This document shows positions 20,793 to 29,627 of a DNA stretch of 64,000 nt, piece after piece. The position numbers and the translations under genes were made by a program. Location: assembly GCF_002158905.1 (NCBI RefSeq), contig NZ_CP021431.1:2915001-2979000 (forward strand), in the 5' to 3' direction. How positions within the stretch are numbered: the first letter of the stretch is position 1; each line of letters begins with the position of its first letter. Below the pieces are notes generated by a model. The model saw nothing but the letters and a program-made list of their open reading frames with translations. It was not told the origin of the DNA and did no database searches. This DNA comes from Yoonia vestfoldensis. Lineage in GTDB: Bacteria > Pseudomonadota > Alphaproteobacteria > Rhodobacterales > Rhodobacteraceae.

Positions 20793-21518
20793 TCAGCACA
20801 TATATTGACCGCCATTGGCCGAAATCGTCGATCCGGTGACGAAACCCGCATCGTCAGAGGCCAGAAACAGCACCGCGCGTGCGATTTCCGATGCCTCGCC
20901 CAGACGGCCGACGGGGATTTGCGGCAGGATCACCTCGTTCATCACTTTTTCGGGGATCGTGCTCATCATTTCGGTGTTGATATAGCCGGGCGCGATGACA
21001 TTGACGGTGATACCCGCGCGCGCGCCTTCTTGTGCCAGCGCCTTGGTGAACCCGATATCACCCGCCTTTGCAGCGGCATAATTGGCCTGTGCAAACTGGC
21101 CTTTCTGGCCGTTGATCGACGAAATCGTGATGATCCGGCCGAATTTGCGTTCACGCATGCCGGGCCAAACCGGATGGGTCATGTTGAACACGCCCGACAG
21201 GTTGGTGTCGATCACCTCTTGCCATTGCTGGGGTGTCATCTTGTGGAACGGCGCATCGCGGGTGATGCCCGCATTATTCACCAGCACGTCGACAGGCCCC
21301 AGATCAGCCTCGACCTGGGCGATACCGGCAGCGCAGGCTTCGTAATTGCCGACGTCCCATTTATAGGTCTTGATGCCAGTTTCGGCGGTAAAGGCGGCCG
21401 CCTTTTCGTCATTGCCCGCATAGGTCGCGGCGACCGCATAGCCCGCATCCTTCAAAGCCGTCGAAATCGCCGCGCCAATGCCGCGCGATCCCCCCGTGAC
21501 AAGTGCCACACGTCCCAT
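20793..21518 (-). CDS. phaB: Acetoacetyl-CoA reductase
   Basis: PhaB reduces acetoacetyl-CoA to (R)-3-hydroxybutyryl-CoA with NADPH for polyhydroxybutyrate synthesis. The 241 residues show the SDR fold: TGGSRGIG at residues 8-15, NNAG, ISSINGQKGQ (catalytic Ser), NYAAAKAG (Tyr and Lys) and the family-typical GRLGEASEIARAVLFLAS end. It lies 71 nt downstream of phaA on the same strand. The PHB synthase gene is not in the window. Confidence 0.93.
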   Translation of the reverse strand: MGRVALVTGGSRGIGAAISTALKDAGYAVAATYAGNDEKAAAFTAETGIKTYKWDVGNYEACAAGIAQVEADLGPVDVLVNNAGITRDAPFHKMTPQQWQEVIDTNLSGVFNMTHPVWPGMRERKFGRIITISSINGQKGQFAQANYAAAKAGDIGFTKALAQEGARAGITVNVIAPGYINTEMMSTIPEKVMNEVILPQIPVGRLGEASEIARAVLFLASDDAGFVTGSTISANGGQYMC

Positions 21519-21589
21519 AGTCTCTCCTCCCGTTTGTTATTATCGTCTGGGCGGCCGTGATCCGACCGCCCCATCGTCAGAACCTGTCG

Positions 21590-22765
21590 TCAGAACCGTT
21601 CGACGCAAAGCGCGACACCCATGCCGCCCCCGATGCAAAGCGTCGCCAGGCCTTTTTTCGCGCCGCGCCGCTTCATTTCGAACAGCAGCGTGTTCAGGAT
21701 GCGCGCGCCAGATGCGCCGATCGGATGACCGATGGCGATGGCGCCACCATTGACGTTCACGATGGCTGGGTCCCAGCCCATATCCTTGTTCACAGCACAG
21801 GCCTGCGCGGCAAAAGCCTCGTTCGCCTCGACCAGATCAAGGTCTTCAACGCTCCACCCGGCCTTGGCCAAAGCTTTGCGGCTGGCCATGACCGGGCCAA
21901 CCCCCATGATCGACGGATCAAGACCGGCGGTGGCATAGGATGCAATCCGCGCCAATGGTTCGATGCCGCGCTTTTCGGCATTGGCGGCGGACATCAGCAA
22001 GGTCGCCGCCGCCCCGTCATTCAGGCCAGAGGCATTCGCGGCCGTGACCGACCCATCCTTGGTGAAGGCGGGGCGCAATTTCTGCATCGCGTCAATCGTG
22101 GCCCCATGGCGGATATATTCGTCCTGATCGACGATGATGTCGCCTTTGCGGGTCTTGACGGTGAAGGCCATGATCTCGTCAGCGAATTTGCCGGCCTTTT
22201 GCGCGGCTTCGGCCTTGTTCTGGGATGCGACGGCGAATGCATCCTGCACATCGCGGGTGATCTGCCACTGGTTGGCAACGTTTTCGGCCGTCTGGCCCAT
22301 ATGGTAATTGTTGAACGCATCCCACAAACCGTCACGGATCATCGTGTCGATATAGGATACATCGCCCATCTTGTGACCGGCGCGCAGATGGGCGGCATGC
22401 GGGCTAAGGGTCATGTTTTCCTGCCCACCTGCCAGCACGATATCGGCATCGCCCAGCTGGATATGCTGCGCACCCAGCGCGACAGCCCGCAGGCCGGACC
22501 CGCACACTTGGTTAAGGCTCCATGCCGCAGCCTCGATCGGCAGACCGGCGTTGATATGCGCCTGGCGGGCCGGGTTCTGGCCCTGTGCGGCGGTCAACAC
22601 CTGACCAAGGATGGTCTCGCTGATCTCGGATTTGTCGATCCCCGCGCGGGCCACGACCTCGGACAAAACGGCCGCACCCAGATCATGCGCAGGCGTATTC
22701 GCAAAGGCGCCGCCGAAACTGCCGACAGCGGTGCGTGCTGCGGATGCGATAACAACATTGGTCAT
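21590..22765 (-). CDS. phaA: Acetyl-CoA C-acetyltransferase (beta-ketothiolase)
   Basis: PhaA condenses two acetyl-CoA into acetoacetyl-CoA. The 391 residues match the family. The nucleophile Cys is in [10 protein letters not shown] near residue 88, the His in [10 protein letters not shown] near 348 and the second Cys in [10 protein letters not shown] near 378. AAGGG lies 9 nt before the ATG on the minus strand. With phaB it forms the usual two-gene PHB precursor operon, possibly driven by the promoter candidate at 22884-22913. Confidence 0.95.
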   Translation of the reverse strand: MTNVVIASAARTAVGSFGGAFANTPAHDLGAAVLSEVVARAGIDKSEISETILGQVLTAAQGQNPARQAHINAGLPIEAAAWSLNQVCGSGLRAVALGAQHIQLGDADIVLAGGQENMTLSPHAAHLRAGHKMGDVSYIDTMIRDGLWDAFNNYHMGQTAENVANQWQITRDVQDAFAVASQNKAEAAQKAGKFADEIMAFTVKTRKGDIIVDQDEYIRHGATIDAMQKLRPAFTKDGSVTAANASGLNDGAAATLLMSAANAEKRGIEPLARIASYATAGLDPSIMGVGPVMASRKALAKAGWSVEDLDLVEANEAFAAQACAVNKDMGWDPAIVNVNGGAIAIGHPIGASGARILNTLLFEMKRRGAKKGLATLCIGGGMGVALCVERF

Positions 22766-22883
22766 GGATTGATCCCTTCAGGTTTGTTCCACCGAAAGGA
22801 CGCGGGACCCACGCGCCGGACATGCGCAAGCCCTCCTCCCCCCGTTTGCTCCATGCTATTGGGTTGCACCAGAGAGGGCAAAT

Positions 22884-22913
22884 TAATTTCCAAAGCGCCA
22901 TCGCCTTGGTCAA
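22884..22913 (-). promoter_or_regulatory. Candidate promoter for phaA-phaB
   Basis: On the minus strand TTGACC (22913-22908) is followed after 18 nt by AAATTA (22889-22884) in a locally AT-rich stretch about 120 nt before the phaA start. The -35 match is good and the -10 match moderate. The -35 element overlaps the stop codon of the EAL gene. No operator is evident nearby. Confidence 0.35.
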
Positions 22914-23725
22914 AAGGTGAAACGTGGCACGCCGTAAAGATAGCCCTGCAGGCAATCGACACCGATGCTGCGCAAAAATGCGGCTTCTTCCTCTGTTTCG
23001 ACACCATCGGCAATCGCGAACATCTCGAAATGATGCGCGACGGTGATCAGGGCTTCGGCCAGCACCTGGTTGTCGGGATTCTGGTCGATCCCGCGCACAA
23101 AGCTTTTGTCGACCTTCACCAGATCAAACAAAAAATCCTTCAGATGGCGAAACGCGGTCATGCCCGCCCCGAACCCGTCCAGTGCAAAGGCCACGCCCTT
23201 GGGCTGCATTTCAGCCATGAACCGGATCATCACATCGGGCAGCATCATGGCAGAAGTTTCGCTGATCTCAAAAATCAGCCTTTCGCCCAATTGGGCCCGA
23301 TCACGCAAACCATCGTCCAGAATGCGACGCCATGTACCATCCGCGACGGACCGCGCCGACAGGTTGATCGACAGGCGCAGGCCGGGGTTGCGCCGCAGAT
23401 GCCGCAGCGCCAATGTCAGGCTGACGCAATCAATCTCGCGGCCAATGACGCTGTCTTCGACAAGCCCCATGAAATGCGCGGCGGGAATGACCCGTCCGGC
23501 ATCGTCATGCAGCCTGATCAATCCTTCATGAAAGGCGACCTGCGGCACCGGATCAGCGGTGACAATCGCATGAAACGCAAGACTGGCCCGATCCGCCGCC
23601 AGCGCATCACGCACAAGCGTGACAACATCGCTGTCCCGGCTGGCCAAAGCATAAAGCAGCGGATCGGCCACAGGCAGATCGGAGATTTCGGTACTGGAAA
23701 GCGTGGCTTTCGACATCCTGTTCAT
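22910..23725 (-). CDS. EAL-domain protein with partly degenerate active site
   Basis: This is a single-domain EAL protein (about 270 residues), the fold of cyclic-di-GMP phosphodiesterases. The signature Glu is in FHEGLIRL, Asn in SINLSAR, Glu in FEISE, Lys in VKVDKSF and Gln in LQGYLYG. The usual paired-Asp LDDFGTG reads LDGFGAG, so the second metal-binding Asp is Gly, and AEGVET reads ADGVET. It may bind c-di-GMP without hydrolysing it well. The start is uncertain among GTG 23743, ATG 23725 and ATG 23716. It lies upstream of phaA on the same strand and diverges from tag. Confidence 0.8.
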   Translation of the reverse strand: MNRMSKATLSSTEISDLPVADPLLYALASRDSDVVTLVRDALAADRASLAFHAIVTADPVPQVAFHEGLIRLHDDAGRVIPAAHFMGLVEDSVIGREIDCVSLTLALRHLRRNPGLRLSINLSARSVADGTWRRILDDGLRDRAQLGERLIFEISETSAMMLPDVMIRFMAEMQPKGVAFALDGFGAGMTAFRHLKDFLFDLVKVDKSFVRGIDQNPDNQVLAEALITVAHHFEMFAIADGVETEEEAAFLRSIGVDCLQGYLYGVPRFTF

Positions 23726-23784
23726 CCATAATGATGCCTGCACCTTGGACCAATGCTGCTAATAAAGCCTTAAGGGAGCCGTGA

Positions 23785-24366
23785 ATGGCACGCTGCGATT
23801 GGGCCGGGCCCGACCAGATCTATATCGATTATCACGACACCGAATGGGGCGTGCCCGAATATGACAGCCGCGCCTTATGGGAAAAGCTGGTGCTTGACGG
23901 GTTTCAGGCCGGCCTGTCCTGGATCACGATCCTCAAAAAGCGCGAGAATTTCCGCGCCGCCTTTGCGGATTTCGACCCCGATATCATCGCCGGTTGGGGT
24001 GAAACTGACATCCGCCGCCTGCTTGCCGACCCCGGCATCATCCGGCACCGTGGCAAGATCGCAGCCACGATCACCAATGCCCAGGCCTGGCAAAGGATCG
24101 AGGCAGATCAAGGCTTTGCCACCTTCCTGTGGTCCTATGTGGATGGCGTGCCCTTGCAGACAGGCTTGGCCGACCGCAGCGCCATGCCAACGCAATCCGC
24201 CCTGTCGGTGCAGATCTCCAAAGACCTCAAAAAAGCGGGGTTCAAATTCTGCGGGCCAACAATCGTCTATGCGTTCATGGAAGCAACGGGGCTGATCAAC
24301 AACCATGTCACGACCTGCCCGCGCCATGCCGCCTGCGCGGCGCTTGCGCGCTTACCAGCGGTTTAA
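23785..24366 (+). CDS. tag: DNA-3-methyladenine glycosylase I
   Basis: Tag excises 3-methyladenine from alkylated DNA. The 193 residues show the family's zinc site: Cys in ARCDW at the N-terminus, His in YHDTEWG, and the C-terminal NNHVTTCPRH supplying His and Cys. The helix-hairpin-helix base-recognition core (LDGFQAGLSWITILKKRENF) is intact. AAGGGAG precedes the ATG. Its 3' end overlaps the convergent moaE by 15 nt. Confidence 0.93.
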   Translation: MARCDWAGPDQIYIDYHDTEWGVPEYDSRALWEKLVLDGFQAGLSWITILKKRENFRAAFADFDPDIIAGWGETDIRRLLADPGIIRHRGKIAATITNAQAWQRIEADQGFATFLWSYVDGVPLQTGLADRSAMPTQSALSVQISKDLKKAGFKFCGPTIVYAFMEATGLINNHVTTCPRHAACAALARLPAV

Positions 24367-24792
24367 CGCGGCCTCGTCAGCATCTTTTGCCTCCACCCAT
24401 GCGGCACCGGATAAGGTGATTTCCTTTTTCCAGAACGGCGCGCGGGATTTGAGGTAATCCATCAGGAAATCAGCGGCAGCAAAAGCCTCGGCCCGGTGGG
24501 CGGCGGCGGTTGCAACCATCATGATCGGGGCGGCCGGTTGCAACGGGCCAAAGCGGTGGATCACCAGCGCATCCGCCAAGGACCAGCGGGCCACGGCCTG
24601 ATCCAGAATGCCAGTGATCGCGCGCTCGGTCATGCCGGGGTAATGTTCGATCAGCATATGGCGCAAATCGCCCGATGTATCGCGCACGACACCGGTAAAG
24701 CTGACAATCGCGCCGATATCACGACGCCCCGTGGCAAAGCCTGCCAATTCCGCCCCCGGATCAAAGGCGGGCTGCTGGACGCGGACCCGCAT
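24352..24792 (-). CDS. moaE: Molybdopterin synthase catalytic subunit
   Basis: MoaE, with thiocarboxylated MoaD, inserts two sulfurs into cyclic pyranopterin monophosphate. The 146 residues contain the conserved FTGVVRD segment, LIEHYPGM, HRFGPLQ and the catalytic FWKKE lysine region (RAPFWKKEI). The start overlaps the moaD stop by 4 nt. The 3' end overlaps tag on the other strand by 15 nt. Confidence 0.93.
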   Translation of the reverse strand: MRVRVQQPAFDPGAELAGFATGRRDIGAIVSFTGVVRDTSGDLRHMLIEHYPGMTERAITGILDQAVARWSLADALVIHRFGPLQPAAPIMMVATAAAHRAEAFAAADFLMDYLKSRAPFWKKEITLSGAAWVEAKDADEAALNRW

Positions 24793-25037
24793 CAGCCGCC
24801 CGTCATCGGCGGAAAGAAAGCAACCTCGCGCACGCCGGCAAGCGGGGCATCGAAATCGGCCAGTTCCTGGTCAACCGCAACGCGCAGCGCGCTGGTATCG
24901 GCAAAAGCGGCGGCATAGCGGTCTTCGCGGGCGACCAGTTCCGCAACAAGATCGGCAACCGTCGCAGCCTGGGTTTGCACATCTTCTTGCGGCACGCCGA
25001 TCCGTTCGCGGACCCAGGCGAAATACATCACGTTCAT
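24792..25037 (-). CDS. moaD: Molybdopterin synthase sulfur-carrier subunit
   Basis: The 81-residue ubiquitin-like protein starts MNVMYFAWVRERIG and ends in the family's Gly-Gly tail (PPMTGG), the residue activated by MoeB and thiocarboxylated. The ATG at 25037 overlaps the pgsA stop by 4 nt, and the stop overlaps the moaE ATG by 4 nt, so pgsA-moaD-moaE is one translationally coupled operon. Longer in-frame starts lie within pgsA and are rejected. Confidence 0.9.
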   Translation of the reverse strand: MNVMYFAWVRERIGVPQEDVQTQAATVADLVAELVAREDRYAAAFADTSALRVAVDQELADFDAPLAGVREVAFFPPMTGG

Positions 25038-25621
25038 GGCACAGGCCCCCCCAGATATGGTTGCGCTTTGCGGAAATAATCCCACCCCGTCACCAAGGTC
25101 AAACCAGCCGCAATCCACAGCGCGATGATCCCCAGCCACCAGGCCACGAATGTCGAGAGCGCGGCAACACCGTGGTAATGCTCGAACGCTCCCTTGGCAA
25201 AGAGGATGGCAATCGCGACCATCTGCGCAGTGGTTTTCCACTTGGCCAGCTGCGTGACCTTCAACGTCCCCGCGGTATCGCCCAGAAACTCGCGCAGGCC
25301 CGACACGAATACTTCGCGGAACATGATCACGGTGGCAGGCAACAGGATATAGGGGTCCATCCCCGAAAATCCGGTGATCACCAAAAGCGCGATCACCACC
25401 ATCGCCTTATCGGCAATCGGGTCCAGCATCGCGCCCAGCTTGCTTTCCTGTTTCCACTTGCGGGCCAGATAGCCATCCAGAAAATCGGTCAGCGCCGCCG
25501 TCACGAACAGGATCAGCGCAAACCAATCGGCGGCAGGCCGGTGAAAATACAGAAACATGATCACAACACCAGGTGCCGCGGCCAGTCGCAGGATCGTCAA
25601 GATATTGGGCAATGACAGCAT
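25034..25621 (-). CDS. pgsA: CDP-diacylglycerol--glycerol-3-phosphate 3-phosphatidyltransferase
   Basis: PgsA makes phosphatidylglycerol-phosphate, the precursor of phosphatidylglycerol and cardiolipin, at the inner membrane. The roughly 195-residue product has several transmembrane helices and the CDP-alcohol motif DGYLARKWKQESKLGAMLDP followed by IADK. ATG 25621 (MLSLPNILTILR) is the family start; an ATG 16 codons earlier adds unrelated sequence. It is the head of pgsA-moaD-moaE and lies 88 nt after uvrC. Confidence 0.92.
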   Translation of the reverse strand: MLSLPNILTILRLAAAPGVVIMFLYFHRPAADWFALILFVTAALTDFLDGYLARKWKQESKLGAMLDPIADKAMVVIALLVITGFSGMDPYILLPATVIMFREVFVSGLREFLGDTAGTLKVTQLAKWKTTAQMVAIAILFAKGAFEHYHGVAALSTFVAWWLGIIALWIAAGLTLVTGWDYFRKAQPYLGGPVP

Positions 25622-25669
25622 AATGGGCGCATAATAAACCGGCTTTGCACAAGACACCAGCACCCCCAT

Positions 25670-25700
25670 CTTCCGAGCCCAAATATCCCCGCCGGAGGCA
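25670..25700 (-). repeat. Dispersed intergenic repeat, copy 1
   Basis: On the minus strand this reads TGCCTCCGGCGGGGATATTT then GGGCTCGGAAG. It matches 58750-58780 at 30 of 31 positions, and the tail at 18354-18385 resembles it. It lies between the uvrC stop and the pgsA start. Confidence 0.7.
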
Positions 25701-25709
25701 TGAAAGTTC

Positions 25710-27578
25710 TTAGCCCTGTTCGTGGAAATAATCGTAGATCACCTGCGCCATATTGGCCGAGACGCCATCCACCGCCTTGAGATCCGCCAGATTGGCGCGG
25801 GCAACCGCCTTGGCCGATCCGAAATGCGCCAAAAGCGCGCGTTTGCGCATGGCCCCGACGCCCGGCACATCGTCAAGCGGGGTTGCGCCGATGGCCTTGG
25901 ACCGTTTGGCGCGATGGGTGCCGATGGCGAAACGGTGCACCTCGTCGCGCATGCGCTGCACGAAATACAAAACCGGGTCATTGTGGCGCAGCGCCATGAC
26001 AGGTTTGCCGGTGCGGTGGAATTCCTCCTTGCCCGCGTCACGATCCAGCCCCTTGGCCACACCGATCATGGGAATGTCGCTGACACCCATATCATCCATG
26101 ATCTGGCGCACGGCGGATACCTGCCCTTGGCCGCCATCGATCAGCAACAGGTCAGGCCATGTGCCCAGATTGCGATCTGGGTCTTCCTTGATCAGGCGGT
26201 GAAAGCGGCGTTTCAGCACTTCTTTCATCATGCCGAAATCGTCGCCGGGGGTCAGATCGTCGCCACGGATGTTGAATTTGCGATATTGGTTCTTGTCGAA
26301 CCCGTCCGGGCCAGCGACGACCATGGCACCGACAGCATGGGCGCCTTGGATATGGCTGTTGTCATAAACCTCGATCCGCTGCGGGACCTTGGGCAGATCG
26401 AAAGCCTCGGCCAGACCTTTCAACAACCGGCTTTGCGTGGCGGTTTCCGACATTTTGCGCGCCAGGCTCTCGCGGGCGTTGCGCAGCGCGTTCTGCACCA
26501 ATTCCGCCTTTTCGCCGCGCTGGGGAACGAGGATCTCGACCTTGCGTCCGGCCTTTTCGGCCAAGGCGGCGGCCATCAGATCATCATTATCCAAACCATG
26601 CGACAGGATCAGCATGCGCGGCGGCTCGCGGCCTGCGTAGAACTGGCCGACAAAAGCCTCCATCACCTCGGCCATATCCTCTTCGCCGCTGATACGGGGG
26701 TAGTAATCGTGGTTACCCCAGTTCTGATTGGCGCGGATGAAGAACACCTGCACGCAGGCCTGGCCACCATCGGTATGCAGCGCGATCACATCCGCCTCTG
26801 CTGTATTCTGCGGGTTGATGCCTTGCGCCGATTGCACCTGCGTCAGCGCCTTGATCCGGTCGCGCAGGGCGGCGGCGCGTTCGAACAGCATATCGTCGCT
26901 GGCAGCCTGCATCTGGGCGGCCAGTGCTTCCTGTATGCCCTTGGTGCGGCCTTGCAGGAAATTCTCGGCCTCTTTCACCGATTGGGCGTAATCGGGCTTG
27001 CTAATCATGCCACAACAGGGACCAGAACAGCGTTTGATCTGATATTGCAGGCAGGGGCGGGTGCGGGTTTCAAAATCACTGTCGGAACAATTGCGCAGCA
27101 AGAACACCCGCTGCAATTGCGACAGCGTGCGGTTGACAGCACCGGCACCGGCGAAAGGGCCGTAATATTCCCCTTTCTGAGACTTCGCGCCGCGATGTTT
27201 GCGGATCATCGGGAAATCATGATCCTTGGTCACAAGGATATTGGGAAAGCTTTTGTCGTCACGCAGCAGCACGTTGTAGCGCGGTTTAAGCTGCTTGATC
27301 AGGTTCTGTTCCAGCAGCAGCGCCTCGGTTTCCGTCCGCGTGGTCAGGAACATCATCGACGCGGTTTCCGAAATCATCCGCGCGATCCGGGGCGAATGCG
27401 GGCCGGGGCGGGCATAATTGCTAACCCGCGCCTTGAGGTTGCGGGCCTTGCCCACATAGAGAACGCGGCTATCCGCATCCAGCATCCGGTAGACCCCGGG
27501 CGAGGAATCAAGGCTGCGCAGATAGCCGTGGATCACGTCATATCCGGTGCTGGCAGTCTGGGGTGCGGGATCAATCAT
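25710..27578 (-). CDS. uvrC: Excinuclease ABC subunit C
   Basis: UvrC makes both incisions in nucleotide excision repair. The 622 residues hold an N-terminal GIY-YIG nuclease (SPGVYRM, then [13 protein letters not shown]), a UvrB-binding UVR segment near 205-240, the RNase H-like second nuclease ([18 protein letters not shown]) and a C-terminal double helix-hairpin-helix ([20 protein letters not shown]). The start at 27578 ([10 protein letters not shown]) is chosen over an ATG 23 codons upstream, whose extra sequence looks non-coding. The upstream region is AT-rich and holds a DnaA-box match. Confidence 0.95.
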   Translation of the reverse strand: MIDPAPQTASTGYDVIHGYLRSLDSSPGVYRMLDADSRVLYVGKARNLKARVSNYARPGPHSPRIARMISETASMMFLTTRTETEALLLEQNLIKQLKPRYNVLLRDDKSFPNILVTKDHDFPMIRKHRGAKSQKGEYYGPFAGAGAVNRTLSQLQRVFLLRNCSDSDFETRTRPCLQYQIKRCSGPCCGMISKPDYAQSVKEAENFLQGRTKGIQEALAAQMQAASDDMLFERAAALRDRIKALTQVQSAQGINPQNTAEADVIALHTDGGQACVQVFFIRANQNWGNHDYYPRISGEEDMAEVMEAFVGQFYAGREPPRMLILSHGLDNDDLMAAALAEKAGRKVEILVPQRGEKAELVQNALRNARESLARKMSETATQSRLLKGLAEAFDLPKVPQRIEVYDNSHIQGAHAVGAMVVAGPDGFDKNQYRKFNIRGDDLTPGDDFGMMKEVLKRRFHRLIKEDPDRNLGTWPDLLLIDGGQGQVSAVRQIMDDMGVSDIPMIGVAKGLDRDAGKEEFHRTGKPVMALRHNDPVLYFVQRMRDEVHRFAIGTHRAKRSKAIGATPLDDVPGVGAMRKRALLAHFGSAKAVARANLADLKAVDGVSANMAQVIYDYFHEQG

Positions 27579-27862
27579 AGGCGGGGTTCTTTGATTCGAG
27601 CAGCGCTGCAATGGTAACGCCGCCGGGACAAGAGGAAAGGCATCCACTGTTTCTGTGGATAAGTCGGTGGACCAACTCCTGGTTTACCGAAATTATCCTT
27701 GTTTACGGCCCACTTCGTCGCTTTGCTTAAAAATTGGGCGATTTATCAAGGCATTGATTTTGCTAAAAACTTTTATGAACACTCTCTTAACACGTTGAAA
27801 AAAGGCAGTTTATGACTTTTTTGTGAACGCTGGCCGTGCCGGTGCGTAACTTTTTGCGACAC
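27579..27862. other. AT-rich intergenic region upstream of uvrC
   Basis: This 284-nt gap lies between the uvrC start and the end of the SDR gene. Its middle (about 27680-27830) is much richer in A and T than the surrounding DNA, with several A/T runs, and holds no convincing gene. It must contain the uvrC promoter, but I cannot choose one -35/-10 pair. A perfect DnaA box lies at 27654-27662. No LexA-type GTTC-N7-GTTC box is complete here. Confidence 0.5.
27654..27662 (-). promoter_or_regulatory. Perfect DnaA-box match
   Basis: The minus strand reads TTATCCACA, the DnaA consensus. It is part of an inverted repeat ATCCAC (27642-27647) / GTGGAT (27655-27660). It lies about 75 nt upstream of the uvrC start. 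A weaker TTATCC occurs near 27693 on the other strand. Confidence 0.45.
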
Positions 27863-28639
27863 TCACTCGACACCCAGCACATCGGGGGTCTGCCAAGCCA
27901 GATGCTGGCCCCCATCGACAGCCAGTATTTGCCCTGTCACGCCCGGCGCATCAAGGAAATATCCCAGCGCTGCGCAAATCTCTGCGGGCGCGGCGCCGCG
28001 CTGCAAAACGGTGGCCGCACGCTGGCGCGCGAAATGCTCTGGCGATTGCCGCGCGCCCTGCAAGGTCGGCCCAGGCCCGATGGCATTGACGCGGATATCA
28101 GGGGCCAGCGCCTGCGCCGTGGTGCGCGTCATCGCCCAAAGCCCCATCTTGGCAATCGTATAGGTCATGAATTCCGGTGTCAGTTTCTGCACCCGCTGGT
28201 CGATCATATTCACGATCAGCGCCTGTGCCACGGGTTCGCCCATGCTGTCGGCCTGCGCTTTGGGCGCTTGGGCGGCAAAGCCTTGAGTCAGCACGAAAGG
28301 CGCGCGCAGGTTCGACCCGATATGCCTGTCCCAGCTGGTCTTGGTGGCGCTGTGGATCGTGTCATATTCAAAGATCGAGGCATTGTTGACCAGACAGGTC
28401 AGCGGCCCGCCCAGCGCCGTCCGCGCGCGGTCGATCAAGGCAGCGGTCGCGTCTTCATCCAGCAGATCGGCCTGCAAGGCGACAGCCTGCCGCCCCATCG
28501 CGCGCAGCTGCGCGACCGCATCCTGCGCACCGGCGAGCGAGCCTGCGTAATGCACCGCCACATCATAGCCGCGCTGCCCCAGGTAAAGCGCCATCGCCTG
28601 CCCCAGCCGCGCGCCCGCCCCTGTCACCAATGCCTTCAT
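27863..28639 (-). CDS. SDR-family oxidoreductase (pteridine-reductase-like)
   Basis: The 258-residue short-chain dehydrogenase has the cofactor motif TGAGARLGQA at residues 6-15, VNNASIFEYD (typical of pteridine-reductase/FolM-like members), an unusual NMIDQ in place of the usual catalytic-Ser segment, and YTIAK for Tyr/Lys. The Arg after TGAGA suggests NADPH preference. The substrate is not certain; dihydrobiopterin or dihydrofolate reduction would fit. Its ATG overlaps the stop of the 55-residue gene, making it third in the S49 peptidase operon. Confidence 0.75.
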   Translation of the reverse strand: MKALVTGAGARLGQAMALYLGQRGYDVAVHYAGSLAGAQDAVAQLRAMGRQAVALQADLLDEDATAALIDRARTALGGPLTCLVNNASIFEYDTIHSATKTSWDRHIGSNLRAPFVLTQGFAAQAPKAQADSMGEPVAQALIVNMIDQRVQKLTPEFMTYTIAKMGLWAMTRTTAQALAPDIRVNAIGPGPTLQGARQSPEHFARQRAATVLQRGAAPAEICAALGYFLDAPGVTGQILAVDGGQHLAWQTPDVLGVE

Positions 28640-28803
28640 GGCTTTCCCTTTTCACAAACGCAGGGGCCTTTGCCGATGCGGAACCGCTGGCATTTGGGAC
28701 ATTTGGCCGCCGCAAGCGTCTTTTGCCCTGGAAACCGCCATTTGCCGAAAATGCCCAGCACGACCATGAAGGCCAGAAACAGGAAAACCGATTTGACGAT
28801 CAT
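28636..28803 (-). CDS. 55-residue membrane-anchored zinc-ribbon protein
   Basis: The minus strand from ATG 28803 encodes MIVKSVFLFLAFMVVLGIFG, one transmembrane segment, then a basic linker and a four-cysteine tail (AKCPKCQRF, then GPCVCEKGKP), a likely zinc ribbon on the cytoplasmic side. The ATG overlaps the S49 peptidase stop by 4 nt and its TGA overlaps the SDR start by 4 nt. That coupling on both sides, plus the coding-like sequence, supports a real gene that a length cutoff of 60 residues would miss. Function unknown. Confidence 0.72.
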   Translation of the reverse strand: MIVKSVFLFLAFMVVLGIFGKWRFPGQKTLAAAKCPKCQRFRIGKGPCVCEKGKP

Positions 28804-29590
28804 AGGCCGAACCGGGCGTAATGTGCCCGTTCCTCCATGCCCGCGATGGCATCATCCACGATCTGCGCGCCGAACCGCGCCAGCAGCGGTTTGCGCTGGC
28901 CATAGCGGCGGAATTTCACCTTGTCGCCAAAACGCGCCTTCATCACCGGCGCCAGATGGCCGATACCGTCCACCAGCCCGGCATCGATGCCTTTCTGGCC
29001 GATATAGACCTCGCCCGTAAACAGGTTCGGATCCTCGGACAGTTTTGGCCCGCGCCGTGATTTCACATAGGCGATAAAGGTGGCGTGCAGGTCTTCCAGC
29101 CAACCTTTGAGCTTTTTGACATCGGCGGGGTTCTGCGGCTTGAATGGGTCCAGCAGGCTTTTGGATTTACCCGCCGTATGCACCCGCCGTTCGATGCCCA
29201 GACGGTCGATCGCGTCAGATGCGCCGAAACCCGCGCTGATCACGCCGATGGACCCGGTGATCGAACATTCATCGATGAATATTTCATCCGCTGCACAGGC
29301 CAGCCAATAGCCACCCGAGGCCGCCACATCCTCGACAAAGGCGAAAACGGGGATTTTCTTTTCATCCGCCAGCCGCCGGATACGCGATGCGATCAAGGAT
29401 GATTGCACGGGCGATCCGCCCGGACAGTTGATTTCCAGCGCCACAGCGGCGGGTTTGCCCTTGCTGAAGGCTTTTCAATGACCGGCGCAAGACCGGGATT
29501 GTCCAGACCGCGGCCGCCATTGCTGATGGCACCTTGCAGGCGGATCACGGCGACGAAGGGGGCGGATTTGGCGAAGGGAATGTATTTCAT
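28800..29590 (-). pseudogene. S49-family peptidase (SppA/SohB-like), frameshifted
   Basis: From ATG 29590 the first frame reads MKYIPFAKSAPFVAVIRLQG and APVIEK, then goes out of frame (PSARANPP). In another frame the protein continues as VALEINCPGGSP, VEDVAASGGYWLA (nucleophile Ser) and CSITGSIGVI to the stop at 28800. Inserting one G after AAAAG, at + position about 29471, restores AFSKGKPAA and a continuous protein of about 263 residues, normal for the family. In relatives it is a membrane-associated peptidase of signal-peptide or membrane-protein remnants. It may be a true mutation or a sequencing error. Confidence 0.8.
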
Positions 29591-29627
29591 GCGCTCATAC
29601 TTAAACCGATCCACGCGCCCCGCAAGG

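Noticed and set aside
21541..21600. Repeated GTCAGAACC and a GGGCGG/CCGCCC pair between phaA and phaB
   Set aside because: Arms are short and the copies few; I could not separate a regulatory element from chance in GC-rich DNA.
27579..27862. Chromosomal replication origin
   Set aside because: Only one perfect DnaA box is present, and none of the genes usual at alphaproteobacterial origins (dnaA, hemE, parAB, gidA) are nearby.
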